Assembly: GCA_025594325.1 (NCBI GenBank)
Contig: JANHCV010000002.1
Coordinates: 2,418,001 to 2,482,000, forward strand
Direction of reading: 5' to 3'
Length of the DNA: 64,000 nt
DNA from: Blastocladiella emersonii ATCC 22665
Taxonomy: Eukaryota; Blastocladiomycota; Blastocladiomycetes; Blastocladiales; Blastocladiaceae
The notes beneath the pieces are model-generated. The model did not search any database. It was given only the letters and a program-made list of their open reading frames with translations, and was not told where the DNA came from. Below are positions 32,001-41,976 of this stretch, in pieces (position 1 is the stretch's first letter; the number at the start of each line of letters is the position of its first letter). Made by a program: the position numbers and the translations under genes.

Positions 32001-34989
32001 ACGCCGTGGTGGTAGTGGTGGTGGTCGTCGACGTGGCATCATCGGTAGACGTCGTCGACGTGGCCGCATCCGTGGTAGTGGTCGACGTGGCCGCATCGGT
32101 CGTCGTGGTCGACGTCGCCGCGTCCGTAGTCGTGGTCGTCGAGTCGGTTGTGGTCGTCGTGTCCGTAGTCGTCGCAGTATCGGTCGTCGTCGTGGTCGTG
32201 TCCGTGGTCGTGGTCGTGTCCGTGGTCGTGTCCGTCGTCGTGGTCGTGTCCGTGGTCGTGGACGTGTCCGTGGTCGTGTCCGTGGTCGTGTCCGTGGTCG
32301 TGGCCACCGACACCTCGTCGACGGCGCGGCGGTACACGAGGTGGAGGACCGTGGCCTGCTCGTGGGTGCGGAGGCCCTCGAAGTTGGACGACAGGTCAGC
32401 GAGGGCCGCGTCGCGGCGCGCCTCGACGCGCACCTTGGCGTCGCGCGACGAGGGCGTGCCGACCTGGGCGCCGTACGCCCACGCCATGGCCTCGGGGAGC
32501 ACCTGGACGCGGACGCCCGCCATGCGCGCGGCGCGGATCACGTCGTACGCGTCGAGCGCGGGCTTGGCGGCCGACTGGGCGCGGACCGCGGCAATGCCGT
32601 TGAGCTTGGCCATGGCCTCGTTCGAGACGAGGGGCAGGACGGCCGAGTCGACGGGCGAGGTGCGCTGGCGGAGCTTGAGCGCGTCGGTCGACGTCAGGTC
32701 TGTGTCAAAGTTGGGCAGGGCGTCGACGCCGAGGGCGAACGCGCCGGCCTCGGGGGCCGTGGCCGCGGCGCGCGCCAGGATCTTGGCGAGGTGAGCCTTG
32801 GGGACGACCGAAGACGGGATTGCGAGCACGAGCGAGCCCGTGGTGAGGCGGGACCCGGCCTCGAGCGCCTCCTCGACCGACGCGTCGGGGCGGTCGAGGA
32901 CCACAATCTGCCACGCGCGCGGGGTCCACTTGGCGTCGAGCCCGACGAGCTCGTCGTTGAGCTTCTCGGCCTCGACCGTGTTGGACGACGGCTTGACGGC
33001 GAGCACCACCTCGAGCCGGTGGTACTCGTTGAACTCGGCCTCGACCGCGTCGAGCGCCTTGGCGAGCACCGACCGCGGCACCTTGTCGGCGTCGTGCACG
33101 ATCACGAGCGAGATCATCTCAGCCGCCTGGCCGGCCTTGGCGGCGGCGCACGCGGGGGCCGCGCGCACCAGGTCGCCGAACACCTGCAGGTCCTGGACGC
33201 TGCGCTTCTTGATGGACGCCGAGGTCGCCGAGGGCGTGGTCACGCCCGTGCGGATCGTGCGGATCAGGGCAAACGAGAGCTCGTACGGGTCCTCGGTGTG
33301 GAACGTGGCGACGTCGGGCTTGAGCTGCTTGTCCTCGGTGAAGAGCGTCGCGGCCGCGTGCAGGATGACGGGCGTCTCCGACAGGACAATCTCGTGGAGC
33401 AGCGTCGAGTCGAACTCGGGCGACCCGATCACGGCGACGCGCGCCGCGGCCGGGTCCGTCAGGTACCCGACGACCTGCTTGGCGGCCAGCGCGGAACCGC
33501 GCACCTCGATGGCGAACTTGGTCCACGCCGACGCGCGCTGCTCAATGTACTTGATGGCGGGCACGCCGTTGACCTTGGTCTTGCCGTGGATCGGGCCCAT
33601 GAACGTGACGCGGAGCGTGGGCTCCTTGGTCGACCGGACAAAGTGCACGTTGTCGAGCGCGTCGCAGAACCCGATGAGCCCGCCGGCCGCCGACAGCTCG
33701 CCGAGGAACACGAGCTCGCGGACCGCGTGGCGCTTATCGGCAGCGCCGGCACCGGCGAACGGGTGGCGGAAGGTGCGGTAGAGGCCCGACGAGACCACGG
33801 GCAGGACGCGGACGGCGGCCGAGGGCTTGACGAGGTCGCGGTCCATGGTGGCGAGCTCCTCGGACGCGAACAGGAGCTCCTCGGCGAGCGCGATCGTCTT
33901 CTCGCGGAGGTGGTCCTCGGCGAGCGCCACGTCGTCCGTGAGCGGGGCCGACGTCTGCTCGGCGCTCTTGACGTCCTTGCCGAGCTTGGCGAGCGTGCCG
34001 CGGAGCGCCGCGTCGAGGCTCGGGCGCGAGACACCGACGACAATGTGCGAGGCCGAGCAGCGCGACCCGAGCGACTTGGCGGCCAGGTAGTCGTAGCCGG
34101 CGCCCGAGTTGGCGTCAAAGTAGACCAGGTCAAAGTCGGCGCGCGACAGGGCCTCGGCCACGGCCTTGGACCGGTCGAGCACCTCGGCGGCCGACGTCGG
34201 GCGGGCCGACGGCACCTTGCTGACCGTCACCGAGGCGCCGTGCAGGCGGTCGGCCGTGATGTCCTCGGAGGTGAACACGGTCACGTCGTGGCCCTGCTGC
34301 GCCACCTCGATGGCGGCCGCGAGACCAAAGTCGGTGGCCGAGGTCTGGAGCGAGTGCGCGTCGATGAACATGGCGACCTTGCCGGCGCGCTTGTCTGTGG
34401 GTCGTGGAAAGGTAGCTCGGGTGAGTGGATCTGCTCGGTGATCGAAGACCGAGGAGGAGAAGAGAGCGTACCAGTCGAGGAGGACGAAGCCGCGGCAACG
34501 ATATCCGCGTCGAGGTCGACGGCGAGCGAGCACGAGGGACCGGAGAAGCCAATGTCGCAGAAGCAGTGGCGGTTGATCATGATGCCGTTGCCGGAGCACT
34601 CACTGGCGGCGACGGGGACGGGGGCAGCGGGCCGTGGGGACGAGACGTCGACCTGCGGGGGTGGAGTGGCGAGGGCGGGGTGTCAGACGCAGAGTGGCGA
34701 GGGCGGGGTGTCAGACGCAGAGTGGCGAGGGCGGGGTGTCAGACGCAATGTCCTCGAGCGTGGGAAGCCGGGTAGTCCGTACCTTGGGCTGAGAAGAGGG
34801 AGAGTAGGACGAGAAGCCGGCGAAGATGAAGGCACCGGCGAGCAGCGGCAGGGCGAACCACGCGAGCATCTTGAGGCGCGAGGCCATGGCGTCGCGGCGG
34901 ACGACGTCGTTGTGGTTGTTGTTGACGCGGCTGTCGGGCAGCAGGGGCGCCTTGGCCGCGTCGGCACCGGCGGCACGAGCGGGGGCCAT
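26038..34989 (-). CDS. Giant membrane protein: signal anchor, half EGF, two GT-like domains, two REJ-GPS-like modules, C-terminal TM
   Basis: Exons 34989-34783, 34652-34472 and 34394-26038 give 2,914 residues. Order: cytosolic tail; TM helix about 41-60 (MLAWFALPLLAGAFIFAGFS); half EGF about 88-110 (C-x10-C-x-C-x8-C); a GT-B-like domain (DFDLVYFDANSGAGYDYLA, RVTFMGP, STLLHEIVLSETPVI); a GT-A-like domain (ISLVIVHD, LEVVLAV, GSLVLAIPSS); Thr/Asp tract about 826-932; REJ/PKD-like module 1 ending in a GPS-like CAYFNGNAWTSQGC...CNCP...DFAVQ; a 37-Ser tract; module 2 ending in CVYWSGTAWSNSGC...CSCP...DFAVQ; Ser/Thr stalk; and a Gly-rich TM with RRRMA tail. REJ plus GPS is the polycystin/sea-urchin REJ arrangement. 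The GT domains lack clear DxD and E-x7-E residues and may bind rather than transfer sugar. It is presumably a surface or organelle-lumen protein. The paralogue lies at 58870-64000. Confidence 0.8.
26240..26346 (-). other. GPS-like motif of module 2
   Basis: CVYWSGTAWSNSGC followed by CSCPMYSDFAVQ. This has the Cys/Trp frame of GPCR-proteolysis-site motifs (CxxW..W...GC...CxC....FAV). The canonical His-Leu|Thr cleavage triplet is Met-Tyr-Ser here, so autoproteolysis is doubtful. It lies just before the Ser/Thr stalk and the final TM helix. Confidence 0.65.
29020..29130 (-). repeat. Polyserine tract (37 Ser codons)
   Basis: 111 bases encode 37 consecutive serines using mixed TCG, TCC and AGC codons. 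It separates the two REJ-GPS-like modules. Mixed codons argue for selection on the amino acid rather than simple slippage. Confidence 0.9.
29239..29349 (-). other. GPS-like motif of module 1
   Basis: CAYFNGNAWTSQGC followed by CNCPMSAADFAVQ. It has the same Cys/Trp frame as module 2 but lies internally, before the polyserine tract. The His of the canonical cleavage site is missing. Confidence 0.65.
31990..32308 (-). repeat. Thr/Asp-rich repeat tract
   Basis: Degenerate GTCGTGGTCGTGTCCGTG-type repeats (plus strand) encode runs of TTTDTTT, then TTTDAATS units. It is a likely O-glycosylated stalk between the glycosyltransferase-like part and the first REJ-like module. Confidence 0.85.
34665..34747. 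repeat. Three 28-bp tandem copies inside intron 1
   Basis: The unit beginning AGTGGCGAGGGCGGGGTGTC repeats at 34665-34692, 34693-34720 and 34721-34747 (last copy one base short), without other errors. It makes up 83 of the 130 bases of intron 1 (34782-34653) of the REJ-protein gene. Confidence 0.9.
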
Positions 34990-36256
34990 GGTGGCGGCGG
35001 GTGATGCTCAGGCGAGCAGCAGCAGCGGCGGCAGCACTTGGCGACGAGCGGGTGACGCGGTCGTGGAGGCGGTCTAATCGGTCGTGAGAGCAGGCAATCA
35101 GATGAGTGATCCGATCGAGCGTGTAGACGGCGGCGCGGTGGCGGGAGAGGGTCGACGGCCGTGTGCACGGGCCGATCACGGCGTGGGTGGGAGGTCGGAG
35201 GCGAGCGTCACGTACAGAGAGCGGTGAGAGCGAGCACAGCAGCGTCCGCGGCGAGCGCACACGAGAGAGGGACGAGGGAGTCGCTCGACCGGCGAGGAGC
35301 GTCGCGCGGGAGCGGGTCGGTCTGTCGGTCGTGCGTGCGAGCGAGCGAGCGGGCGGGCGTGTGCGAGCGGGATCGAGAGGAGCGCGAGGCGGGCGGGTGT
35401 GCGGGCGCGCGTCCGGAGCAGGCAGGCGGGCGAGGCGAGCGTTCTCGGAGGAGCAGAGGGGAGAGAGGGGATGCGGGACGCGCGGGCGGCTTTTAGCGGC
35501 GGCGGGGACGCGTCTCTCTCCCCCTCGCAGCGTGCCGAGCCGAGCCGAGCACGGCCGAGGCGCGCCGTGATGTGGGAACGCGCGCGGGTGCGAGAAGGGT
35601 GGCGAAGGGTGTGAGAACGGGCCTCTCCGCGCCGCGATCGCCGCGGCCGCGCACCGCGCGAAAAAGCGCGTCTCCCGCCGTGGCGCCGACGCGCGACGCG
35701 TGGGACCCGCCGTCACCTGACGCGCACGCGACCGCCTCCGCGGCCGTCTCGCACCGTCTCGCACCGCCCCGCCCCCCTCTGCCGCCATTTCCGCCCCCCT
35801 TCTGCCGCCTCGCCCGCGTCGCCCGAGACTGGCGTCCCACGCATCGCATCGTGCCTGTTCTGCTCCGCGCCGCGTGTGCGCGGACGCGGCCGGAAACTGC
35901 GCGCCGCCCGGCGGGTTCCCACGATCGCGCCCGGCGGTCAGCATGCATACGCGCCGACTCGCATCCCGATCACCATCTGTGCGCTTCTCGCTGCCTTCTC
36001 GTGGCCTTTGCTGCCGACCCGGCCGCGCCCGAACTGTCTCCCCTGCCGAGGCGTGTCGCCCACCTCCACGTGGATTCGACTCGTTGCTTGATTTTCATCT
36101 GCCGTGGCGGTGGCGCCGCACTCTGCTCCGCTGCCCTGTCCGCTGCCTCGGCTGCCGTCCCTCGCCAGAGCTGTTTGCCTCCCCTCTCTCCCCCGCTCTG
36201 CACTGCTCGAACCACGGGCCACACCCACCACATGCAGCAGTAACCGCAGCGCAACC
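34990..36256. other. Divergent promoter region, no gene
   Basis: 1.27 kb between the start codons of the REJ-protein gene (minus) and the PnuC gene (plus). It is extremely GC-rich with many CGAGCG/GCGAGCG repeats near 35300-35480. Open frames are compositional only. Confidence 0.5.
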
Positions 36257-37183
36257 ATGTCATCCGGCCCCTCGTCCGTCTCGTTCGCCTCGGCGCTAAG
36301 CACGCTGTTCCGCGCCGTCCCGCGCGACCTGGCCGACCTGTCGCGCGCCCAGTCGCTCGCCCTCGCCGCCTTTGCCGCCGTGTCCGTGTGCTTCTCGATC
36401 ATCGACATCAACGCGCTGCTGTTCCCGTCGCGCGAGCTCGCCCTGCTCAAGTGGACCAACGACGCCGCCGCCGGCCGCGAGGTGTGGCAGCGCGCCCTCA
36501 TGACGCTGTCGGGCGTGGCCAGCGTCACGGGGTGCCTGTCCGTCGTCCTGGCCGCGCTGGGCCGCTACTCGACCTACTTCTGGGGCACCATCAATGCCGT
36601 GTGCTACGGGCTCGCCGCCTTTGCCTACGGCTACGTCGGCGACGGCCAGCTCAACGCCTACTTTGTCGTGATGCAGGTCGTCGGCATGCTGGCCTGGGCC
36701 CGCAACATCGACAACGCCGACACGGCCACCGCCCGGTCGCTGTCGTGGCTCGCGCGCGGCGCCGTGGTCGCGGCGTGCACCGCCTTTGGCTGCGTCATGT
36801 ACTTTGAGATCCCGTGGGTCGCCACCGCCCTGACGGGCGCCTACGCGTACGACGGCGTCCTGGCCCCGCACGTCCTCGACAGCGCCGCCGTGGCGACCCA
36901 GGTCCTCGCCCAGGTCCTCATGACGGGGCGGTTCTGGGAGCAGTGGATCCTGTGGATCGCCGCCGACGTGATCCAGATCGTCATGTTCTCGGGCCTCGTC
37001 AGCGTCAACGCCTTCGACTTCAACATCCTCATCATGTGGTCCCTGTTCCTCATCAACGCACTCTACGGCGCCACCACCTGGTACCGCCGCGCCCAGGTGC
37101 CGGATGCCGAGCGACCCGAGTCGAGCGCCGCGACGCTCGTGCCGTCGGCCGACGCCGCTGATGCCGCCGCGGCCAAGGTCTAG
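36257..37183 (+). CDS. PnuC-family nicotinamide riboside transporter
   Basis: A single exon from ATG 36257 (context GCAACCATG) gives 308 residues, although the frame is open upstream. About seven hydrophobic helices are visible. LSVVLAALGRYSTYFWGTIN matches the PnuC second-repeat region, and QVLMTGRFWEQWILWIAADV is the strongest PnuC signature (A.ILM..R..EQWILWI..D). PnuC proteins are facilitators for nicotinamide riboside or related vitamin B precursors, trapped inside by a cognate kinase. The usual eukaryotic equivalent in yeasts is the unrelated Nrt1 carrier. The C-terminal tail is Ala-rich. The substrate (NR, thiamine or riboflavin) cannot be settled from sequence. Confidence 0.8.
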   Translation: MSSGPSSVSFASALSTLFRAVPRDLADLSRAQSLALAAFAAVSVCFSIIDINALLFPSRELALLKWTNDAAAGREVWQRALMTLSGVASVTGCLSVVLAALGRYSTYFWGTINAVCYGLAAFAYGYVGDGQLNAYFVVMQVVGMLAWARNIDNADTATARSLSWLARGAVVAACTAFGCVMYFEIPWVATALTGAYAYDGVLAPHVLDSAAVATQVLAQVLMTGRFWEQWILWIAADVIQIVMFSGLVSVNAFDFNILIMWSLFLINALYGATTWYRRAQVPDAERPESSAATLVPSADAADAAAAKV

Positions 37184-38191
37184 CCTGTCGCTCCAGTCAA
37201 CCCGTGTGTGTGTTCTCCGTTCTATCGCCGTATACATAGATGCAAAGCGTTTTGTGTGACCATGTTTGAATCCGCGAGAATGCCCACCCGCGCGCGCCAC
37301 GACCGCCGTCGGCGCGGCCCCCGGACGCGAGCGCGGGTGACGTCGCGGCCATCGGCCAGGCACCCATTTTCACCACACACTCTTGGACGCGCGCAGCCAC
37401 TGGTCGTGCCGTGTGCAGCGGGGCAAGTGGACGAAGCGCGCGAGCGGACGCCCGATCCGCAGGGACCAAGCGCTCGTCGGCCCGCGGCCGTGCACGAGTT
37501 GAAATCAACGCGGTCTGCGGTTCGTGAGCAGCTCGCGGCCGAGTTCAGGCCAAGCTAGAGTTGGAGAGAGAGCCATGTCGCAGCCCTTCGCGACCTGCGG
37601 GTACTGCTCCTGGTCAACACCGCCGTCCTGACGGCCATCGAGTGTGGTGGGCATGGCCGAGCTGCGCGGCCGCGCCCCTGCCCCCGCGCCCCATCCTCAA
37701 CATCCAGAGCAGCATCTGGGCCGCCGGCTCTGCTTCCAACAACACCGAGCTCTGGGCTGCCTCAGAGCGCGATACTCTGCAACGGTGCCTGTAAGGGGCC
37801 GCAACCTCGCGCGCGAGTGCCGCGGCACGCGACGCGCCGCTCGGGGCCGCGCCCTCCAAGGTCAAGCGCGCGGCTCCAAGCGACGATAGTTGCGCAATGT
37901 GGCAGGCAACCCATGACAAGCGATGGTTGACGTGAAAATGGTCGGGAAGCTACCCCGGCTTCCTGCCCGGGAAGCGCACCCGGTGGCCAAGGAGCCACGT
38001 GCTGTAACCACCGCGTCCGTGCGCGCCACGGCCGCCGCCGTGCCTGGGCCAGTTCATCACCACGAGGGCATGCAAAAGAGACATCAAGGAGAGTATAGTA
38101 TGCGATTGGAGCAGACATGACGACAGCGTAGAACACGACTCCCCTCGGCCATGGCGAAGCGAGCAGCGAGCAGCGAGCGGCGACCGGCCGT
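37184..38191. other. No intact gene
   Basis: A frame around 37585-37660 (ALRDLRVLLLVNTAVLTAIE) looks protein-like but is short and leads nowhere. The rest is compositional. It holds the 3' ends of the two convergent genes. Confidence 0.35.
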
Positions 38192-39301
38192 TTACTTGCA
38201 GACCGAGAGCCCCGCGACCGCCTTCTTGTCGCACTGGCTCTGGCACCCGGTCCCGCAGTACGCGCCCGACGTGCCGCACCACCCGTACTGCGAGCAGCAC
38301 GCGCCCGCGGGGCACAGGCGCGTCGCCGAGCACTGCGAGCCGCCCGAGGGCAGGATGCAGCGGGTCTCGGTACTGCCACCGCCGGTGCTGCACGAGGTGA
38401 GGTTCGGGGTCGCGATCTTGTTGCACTGGCTCTGGCAGCCTAGACGGGGTCGAGGAAGGGTCGGTCAGCGGTCGCGACTGGGTGATGGCGAGATAACACA
38501 CGACGTACCTGTGCCGCAGTGCGCCTTGGTCGTGCCACACCAGCCGTACTGCGAGCAGCACAGCCCGCCGGGGCACACCTGCAGCGCCGAGCACTGCTGC
38601 GCCGTCGACTGAATCACGCAGCGGGTGGGCGTCGGCGCGGGCGGCGTCGTTGTGGTGGTCGTAGTACTGGACGTAGTCGTAGAAGTCGTAGTCGTCGTCG
38701 TAGCCGTGGTCGCGGGCGGCTTCGGCGGCAGGTCCGCGATCATGCGGATGTTGCTGATCTTGATCCCGGGCGAGCCCGACCACGTGAAGGCGTAACTGCG
38801 CGACGCGTCGGCGCGCTGGCGGTCGGCCTTGAGGAAGACGTAGGTCGAGAAGCCCATCTCGCCCTTGAGCGCCGTGGCCGTCGTGGACGACGTGAAGGCC
38901 GACGGCGCGTCGCCCGTGCACGACGCATCGTGCAGCTTGAGCTCGAGCTTGATCTCGGACGTCAGGCTCGGCGCCTCGTAGTCGAACTTAATCAGGTTGA
39001 CGGTCGTGCACATGTTGTCGGGCGAGATGACCTCGGTCCAAAAGCTGCCCTCCTACATACACGCAAATTTGGGGCTCGGGGTCAGCAACGCAGGCACGGG
39101 CATGGCGTCCGCACGCATAGCACGTACGGGGATCGTGACGCCGCCAAGGGCACCGAGGATGCGGGGGCCGTAGCACGGGTAGCCGAGGTTGTTGGTCAGG
39201 GGGATCACCTTGTTGAAGCTGTTGACGACCACCTCGACGGTCGCGCCGTGCGCCGCGACGACAAGCAGGGCGACGAGCAAGCTGGAGAGCACTGTGCGCA
39301 T
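38192..39301 (-). CDS. Secreted protein with two CBM18 chitin-binding modules
   Basis: Three exons: 39301-39128, 39052-38509 and 38439-38192 (introns 75 and 69 bp), 321 residues. The signal peptide is [20 protein letters not shown]. Residues about 20-180 form an unrecognised beta-rich domain ([47 protein letters not shown]), followed by a Thr-rich linker of about 20 residues. Two hevein-type CBM18 domains follow, with [14 protein letters not shown] and [14 protein letters not shown] cores and CQSQC ends; eight Cys each. The second intron splits the first CBM18 at its last GC. CBM18 binds GlcNAc oligomers, so the protein probably sits in the wall or masks chitin. No catalytic domain is recognised. 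Confidence 0.85.
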
Positions 39302-40992
39302 TGTCTAGAGGGAATACATGGGAAAGGCCGGGGAGCGGGGAGAGGAGCGGCTCGGCCTGGCCGAATTTGAGGGGCGGCGGTGATCCGAAACCTTGCGGGG
39401 GAAGTCGGAACAAGCGCCGTTCCGCGGGGAAGCTGGGACCAGGGGCAAGCCGATGGCCGACTGACCGACACGCAAGCAAGCCCCGCTCTCCGCAGCGGTT
39501 CCGCGACCGACTGATGGGAGACACTCGGGACGAGCGCGTTGGAGCGCTCTTTGGGTCGAGGCGACCCAAGTGGAGCACGCGTGGCGCGGTCCGGGTTCGT
39601 TCCAGGACGACCCGGGAACGTGGCTTGGATCGCGCTGCTCGAACCCGGACTCGCCTTGGCGCCTTCTCTCGTCGCCTAAGGACTCATAATGCAACTCATC
39701 TCGAATGCAACTCACCTCGAACACACGCTGCGGGCAACCCACTCACCTCAAATCTGTCTCGCCGACGAGTCACGGCTTCTTCCCGCTGCAAAGTCGCCAC
39801 AGCGCTACGTTGATGGTGATCGCGCGGGTCGCGCAGCATCAACCCCACCCAAGCTTCGGAATTTCTGAGCGATGGGTGTGCAGAACAATGCACCACACGG
39901 CTGGCAAACAGCAGGCGGTGGCGTGCACGAGCGAGCAGCGGGCTTGGTGGCGCAGCCGCTCACGTGGTCTGACCACCGCGTCTCGCGGGCCAGAGCCGCG
40001 CTGGCGAAGCTACGGGGTTCTAGTCAAGGCAAGGGAGACATTGAGAGCGCGAGGAACTGAGCGACGAGCAAGTAAATCTTGGGGGAGTGTGGGTGAAGGG
40101 GACGCGGATGAGTGATGGGTTTGAGCGAAGCGAACGGGTACAGGCGGCGGGACGCCCGGCGATGGCCTTCTTGTCGCCCTGGCCCTGACACCCGGCGCCG
40201 CAGAGGTCGACGGTGGTCCCGCACCATTTGTGTTGCGAGTAGCACTGACCGTCGGAGGACAGCCGCGTCGCTAAGCACTCGTCCACGCTGGCAACCGCAC
40301 GCGTTGCGATATCACGCCAGCCTCACCTGATCGACGGGGTGTGGCGCGGCGCGTCCGCTCGAGGCGTTCGTGGCCCTGCTCAACGAAGAAAACCGGAGGG
40401 TGTGAACTGGGAGCTACGAGCAGCGATTGAAGCCGCGCACGCAAGTGGAAGCAACGGCCGCGAATGGGAGTGACAGCCAAAACGGGAAGCTATCAAAGCA
40501 CTGGAGCGTGCTGGGTCTAGGATGCACTGGCTCCGCTGGCCCGCAAATTAAACAGGCAAGTGGATCCGCGAACAGCACGCGCAAACGGGCGACGCGGCGG
40601 CCACATCTGGGAACGAATGTGTAGCTGGGAGCCATCGCACTGCTTGCGAGCTTGGCTGATTGGGAGGCAGCTGCTAGTTCATGATTCAAGCAGGTGGCAC
40701 TCCTCGCTCCGTTGCGTGACCCGTTGCGCTTCCCGAATGAGGAGCAGGGAGCGCCGCGATTGCACGGCCCTTGCCTCCCGATCGCGTTCCCAGGCTGGTG
40801 GCTCACTCAACGAGCGCAAGCAGGCAAATGAGAGCCAGCTCGATCCAGAGCCAGGTCATGGATCCGAGCTCCCGTAACGCTGGTCGGCCGAGCACGCTCC
40901 TACCGCGCCGGTTCCCGTGTTGCGAGCAACGGTCCTTGGTTCCGGTGGCAGCTCGCGCCGCGCCGGCTCGTCAGCGGCGGCGGTGTCCGCTG
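39302..40992. other. Intergenic with a CBM18 remnant
   Basis: Apart from the CBM18 remnant at 40130-40290 no gene is seen. Frames on both strands are short and Arg/Ser-rich. The right end holds the promoter of the Gly/Tyr-rich protein gene. Confidence 0.45.
40130..40290 (-). pseudogene. Decayed CBM18 module
   Basis: The frame reads CLATRLSSDGQCYSQHKWCG then TTVDLCGAGCQGQGDKKAIAG, aligning end to end with the second CBM18 of the gene at 38192-39301 ([20 protein letters not shown]...[12 protein letters not shown]). Two disulfide Cys are lost (to Ser and Tyr) and the rest of the protein is absent. It is probably a leftover of a tandem duplication. Confidence 0.7.
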
Positions 40993-40999
40993 ATAAATA
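40993..40999 (+). promoter_or_regulatory. TATA-like box of the Gly/Tyr-rich gene
   Basis: ATAAATA (within TGATAAATAG) lies about 108 bp upstream of ATG 41107, followed by a C/T-rich leader. Confidence 0.55.
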
Positions 41000-41106
41000 G
41001 TCGCCGCCGCCCCGCTCCCTCTCCACGATTCGACAGCGAGCAGCAACGCCTTCTCCCTCTCTTCCCCCGGCTCTTCCCCAAGAACTCCCCCACCTCTTCC
41101 ACCACC

Positions 41107-41976
41107 ATGACCGGCTACGCCTACGGCAACGACTCGTATAACTCGGGCTACGGCGGCGACTCGTACAACTCGGGCTATGGCGGCGACTCGTACAACTCGG
41201 GCTATGGCGGCGACTCGTACAACTCGGGCTACGGCGGCGACAGCTACGGCTCGGGCTACGGCGGCGATTCCTACGGCTCGGGCTACTACGGCGGCGACTC
41301 GTACAACTCGGGCTATGGCGGCGACTCGTACAACTCGGGCTATGGCGGCGACTCGTACAACTCGGGCTATGGCGGCGACTCGTATAACTCGGGCTACGGC
41401 GGCGACAGCTACGGCTCGGGCTACGGCGGCGATTCCTACGGCTCGGGCTACTACGGCGACGACTCGTACGGTGGCTACGATTCCGGGTACTACGGCGGCG
41501 ATGGCAGCTACAACTCGGGCTGCGGCGGCGATTCGTACGATTCTGGCTACGGCGGCGACTCGTATGGATCGGGCTCGTATGGCTCGGGCTCGTATGGCTA
41601 CGGCGGTGACTCGTACGGCTCGGGTTACGGCGGTGACTCGGGCTACGGCGGCGATTCCTACGGCTCGGGCTACGGCGGCGACTCGTACTCAGGCTACGGC
41701 GGCGACTCGTACGGCTCGGGCTACGGCGGCGACTCGTACGGCTCGGGATACGGCGGCGATGGCAGCTACGACTCGGGCTACTACGGCGGTGACTCGGGTT
41801 ACGCCTACGACTCGAGCTACTACAGCAGCGGCGACGGCTACGGCTACGACTCGAGCTACTACAGCAGCGGCGACGGCTACGGCTACGACTCGAGCTACTA
41901 CGGCAGCGGCGACGGGTACAGCTACGATTCGGGTTACTACGGCGGTGACTCGTACGGCGACGGCTGCTGCAACTAG
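41107..41976 (+). CDS. Gly/Tyr/Ser/Asp repeat protein (GYGGDSY repeats)
   Basis: ATG 41107 has the context CACCACCATGACC; one exon, 289 residues. Nearly the whole protein is imperfect repeats of GYGGDSYNS or GYGGDSYGS, turning into [13 protein letters not shown] units near the end and closing with GDGCCN. There are no signal peptide, TM helix or charged residues other than Asp. At DNA level the region is a tandem repeat with a longer block (about 41140-41290) copied almost exactly at 41300-41450. The composition resembles silk-like, adhesive or phase-separating aromatic-rich proteins. The function is unknown and the terminal CC could crosslink or be lipidated (speculative). The TATA-like promoter and Kozak context support expression. 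Confidence 0.75.
   Translation: MTGYAYGNDSYNSGYGGDSYNSGYGGDSYNSGYGGDSYNSGYGGDSYGSGYGGDSYGSGYYGGDSYNSGYGGDSYNSGYGGDSYNSGYGGDSYNSGYGGDSYGSGYGGDSYGSGYYGDDSYGGYDSGYYGGDGSYNSGCGGDSYDSGYGGDSYGSGSYGSGSYGYGGDSYGSGYGGDSGYGGDSYGSGYGGDSYSGYGGDSYGSGYGGDSYGSGYGGDGSYDSGYYGGDSGYAYDSSYYSSGDGYGYDSSYYSSGDGYGYDSSYYGSGDGYSYDSGYYGGDSYGDGCCN

Noticed and set aside
34394-34599. Extension of the large REJ frame to 34599
   Set aside because: The extra part is intron and shifted exon. The anchor and half-EGF exons join in phase at 34783/34652 and 34472/34394.
29134-35004. 1,956-residue open frame on the plus strand across the REJ gene
   Set aside because: Arg/Val/Gly/Asp-rich translation without domains, antisense to a gene with recognisable domains and splice sites. 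It is a by-product of GC-rich third positions.
36104-36256. Upstream extension of the PnuC frame to 36104
   Set aside because: The extension is Pro/Leu/Cys-rich without family similarity. ATG 36257 has a good context and begins the conserved protein.
39605-39650. GGGTTCGAG on the minus strand as a tRNA T-arm
   Set aside because: The flanking bases do not form a 5-bp T stem and no A box or acceptor stem is present.
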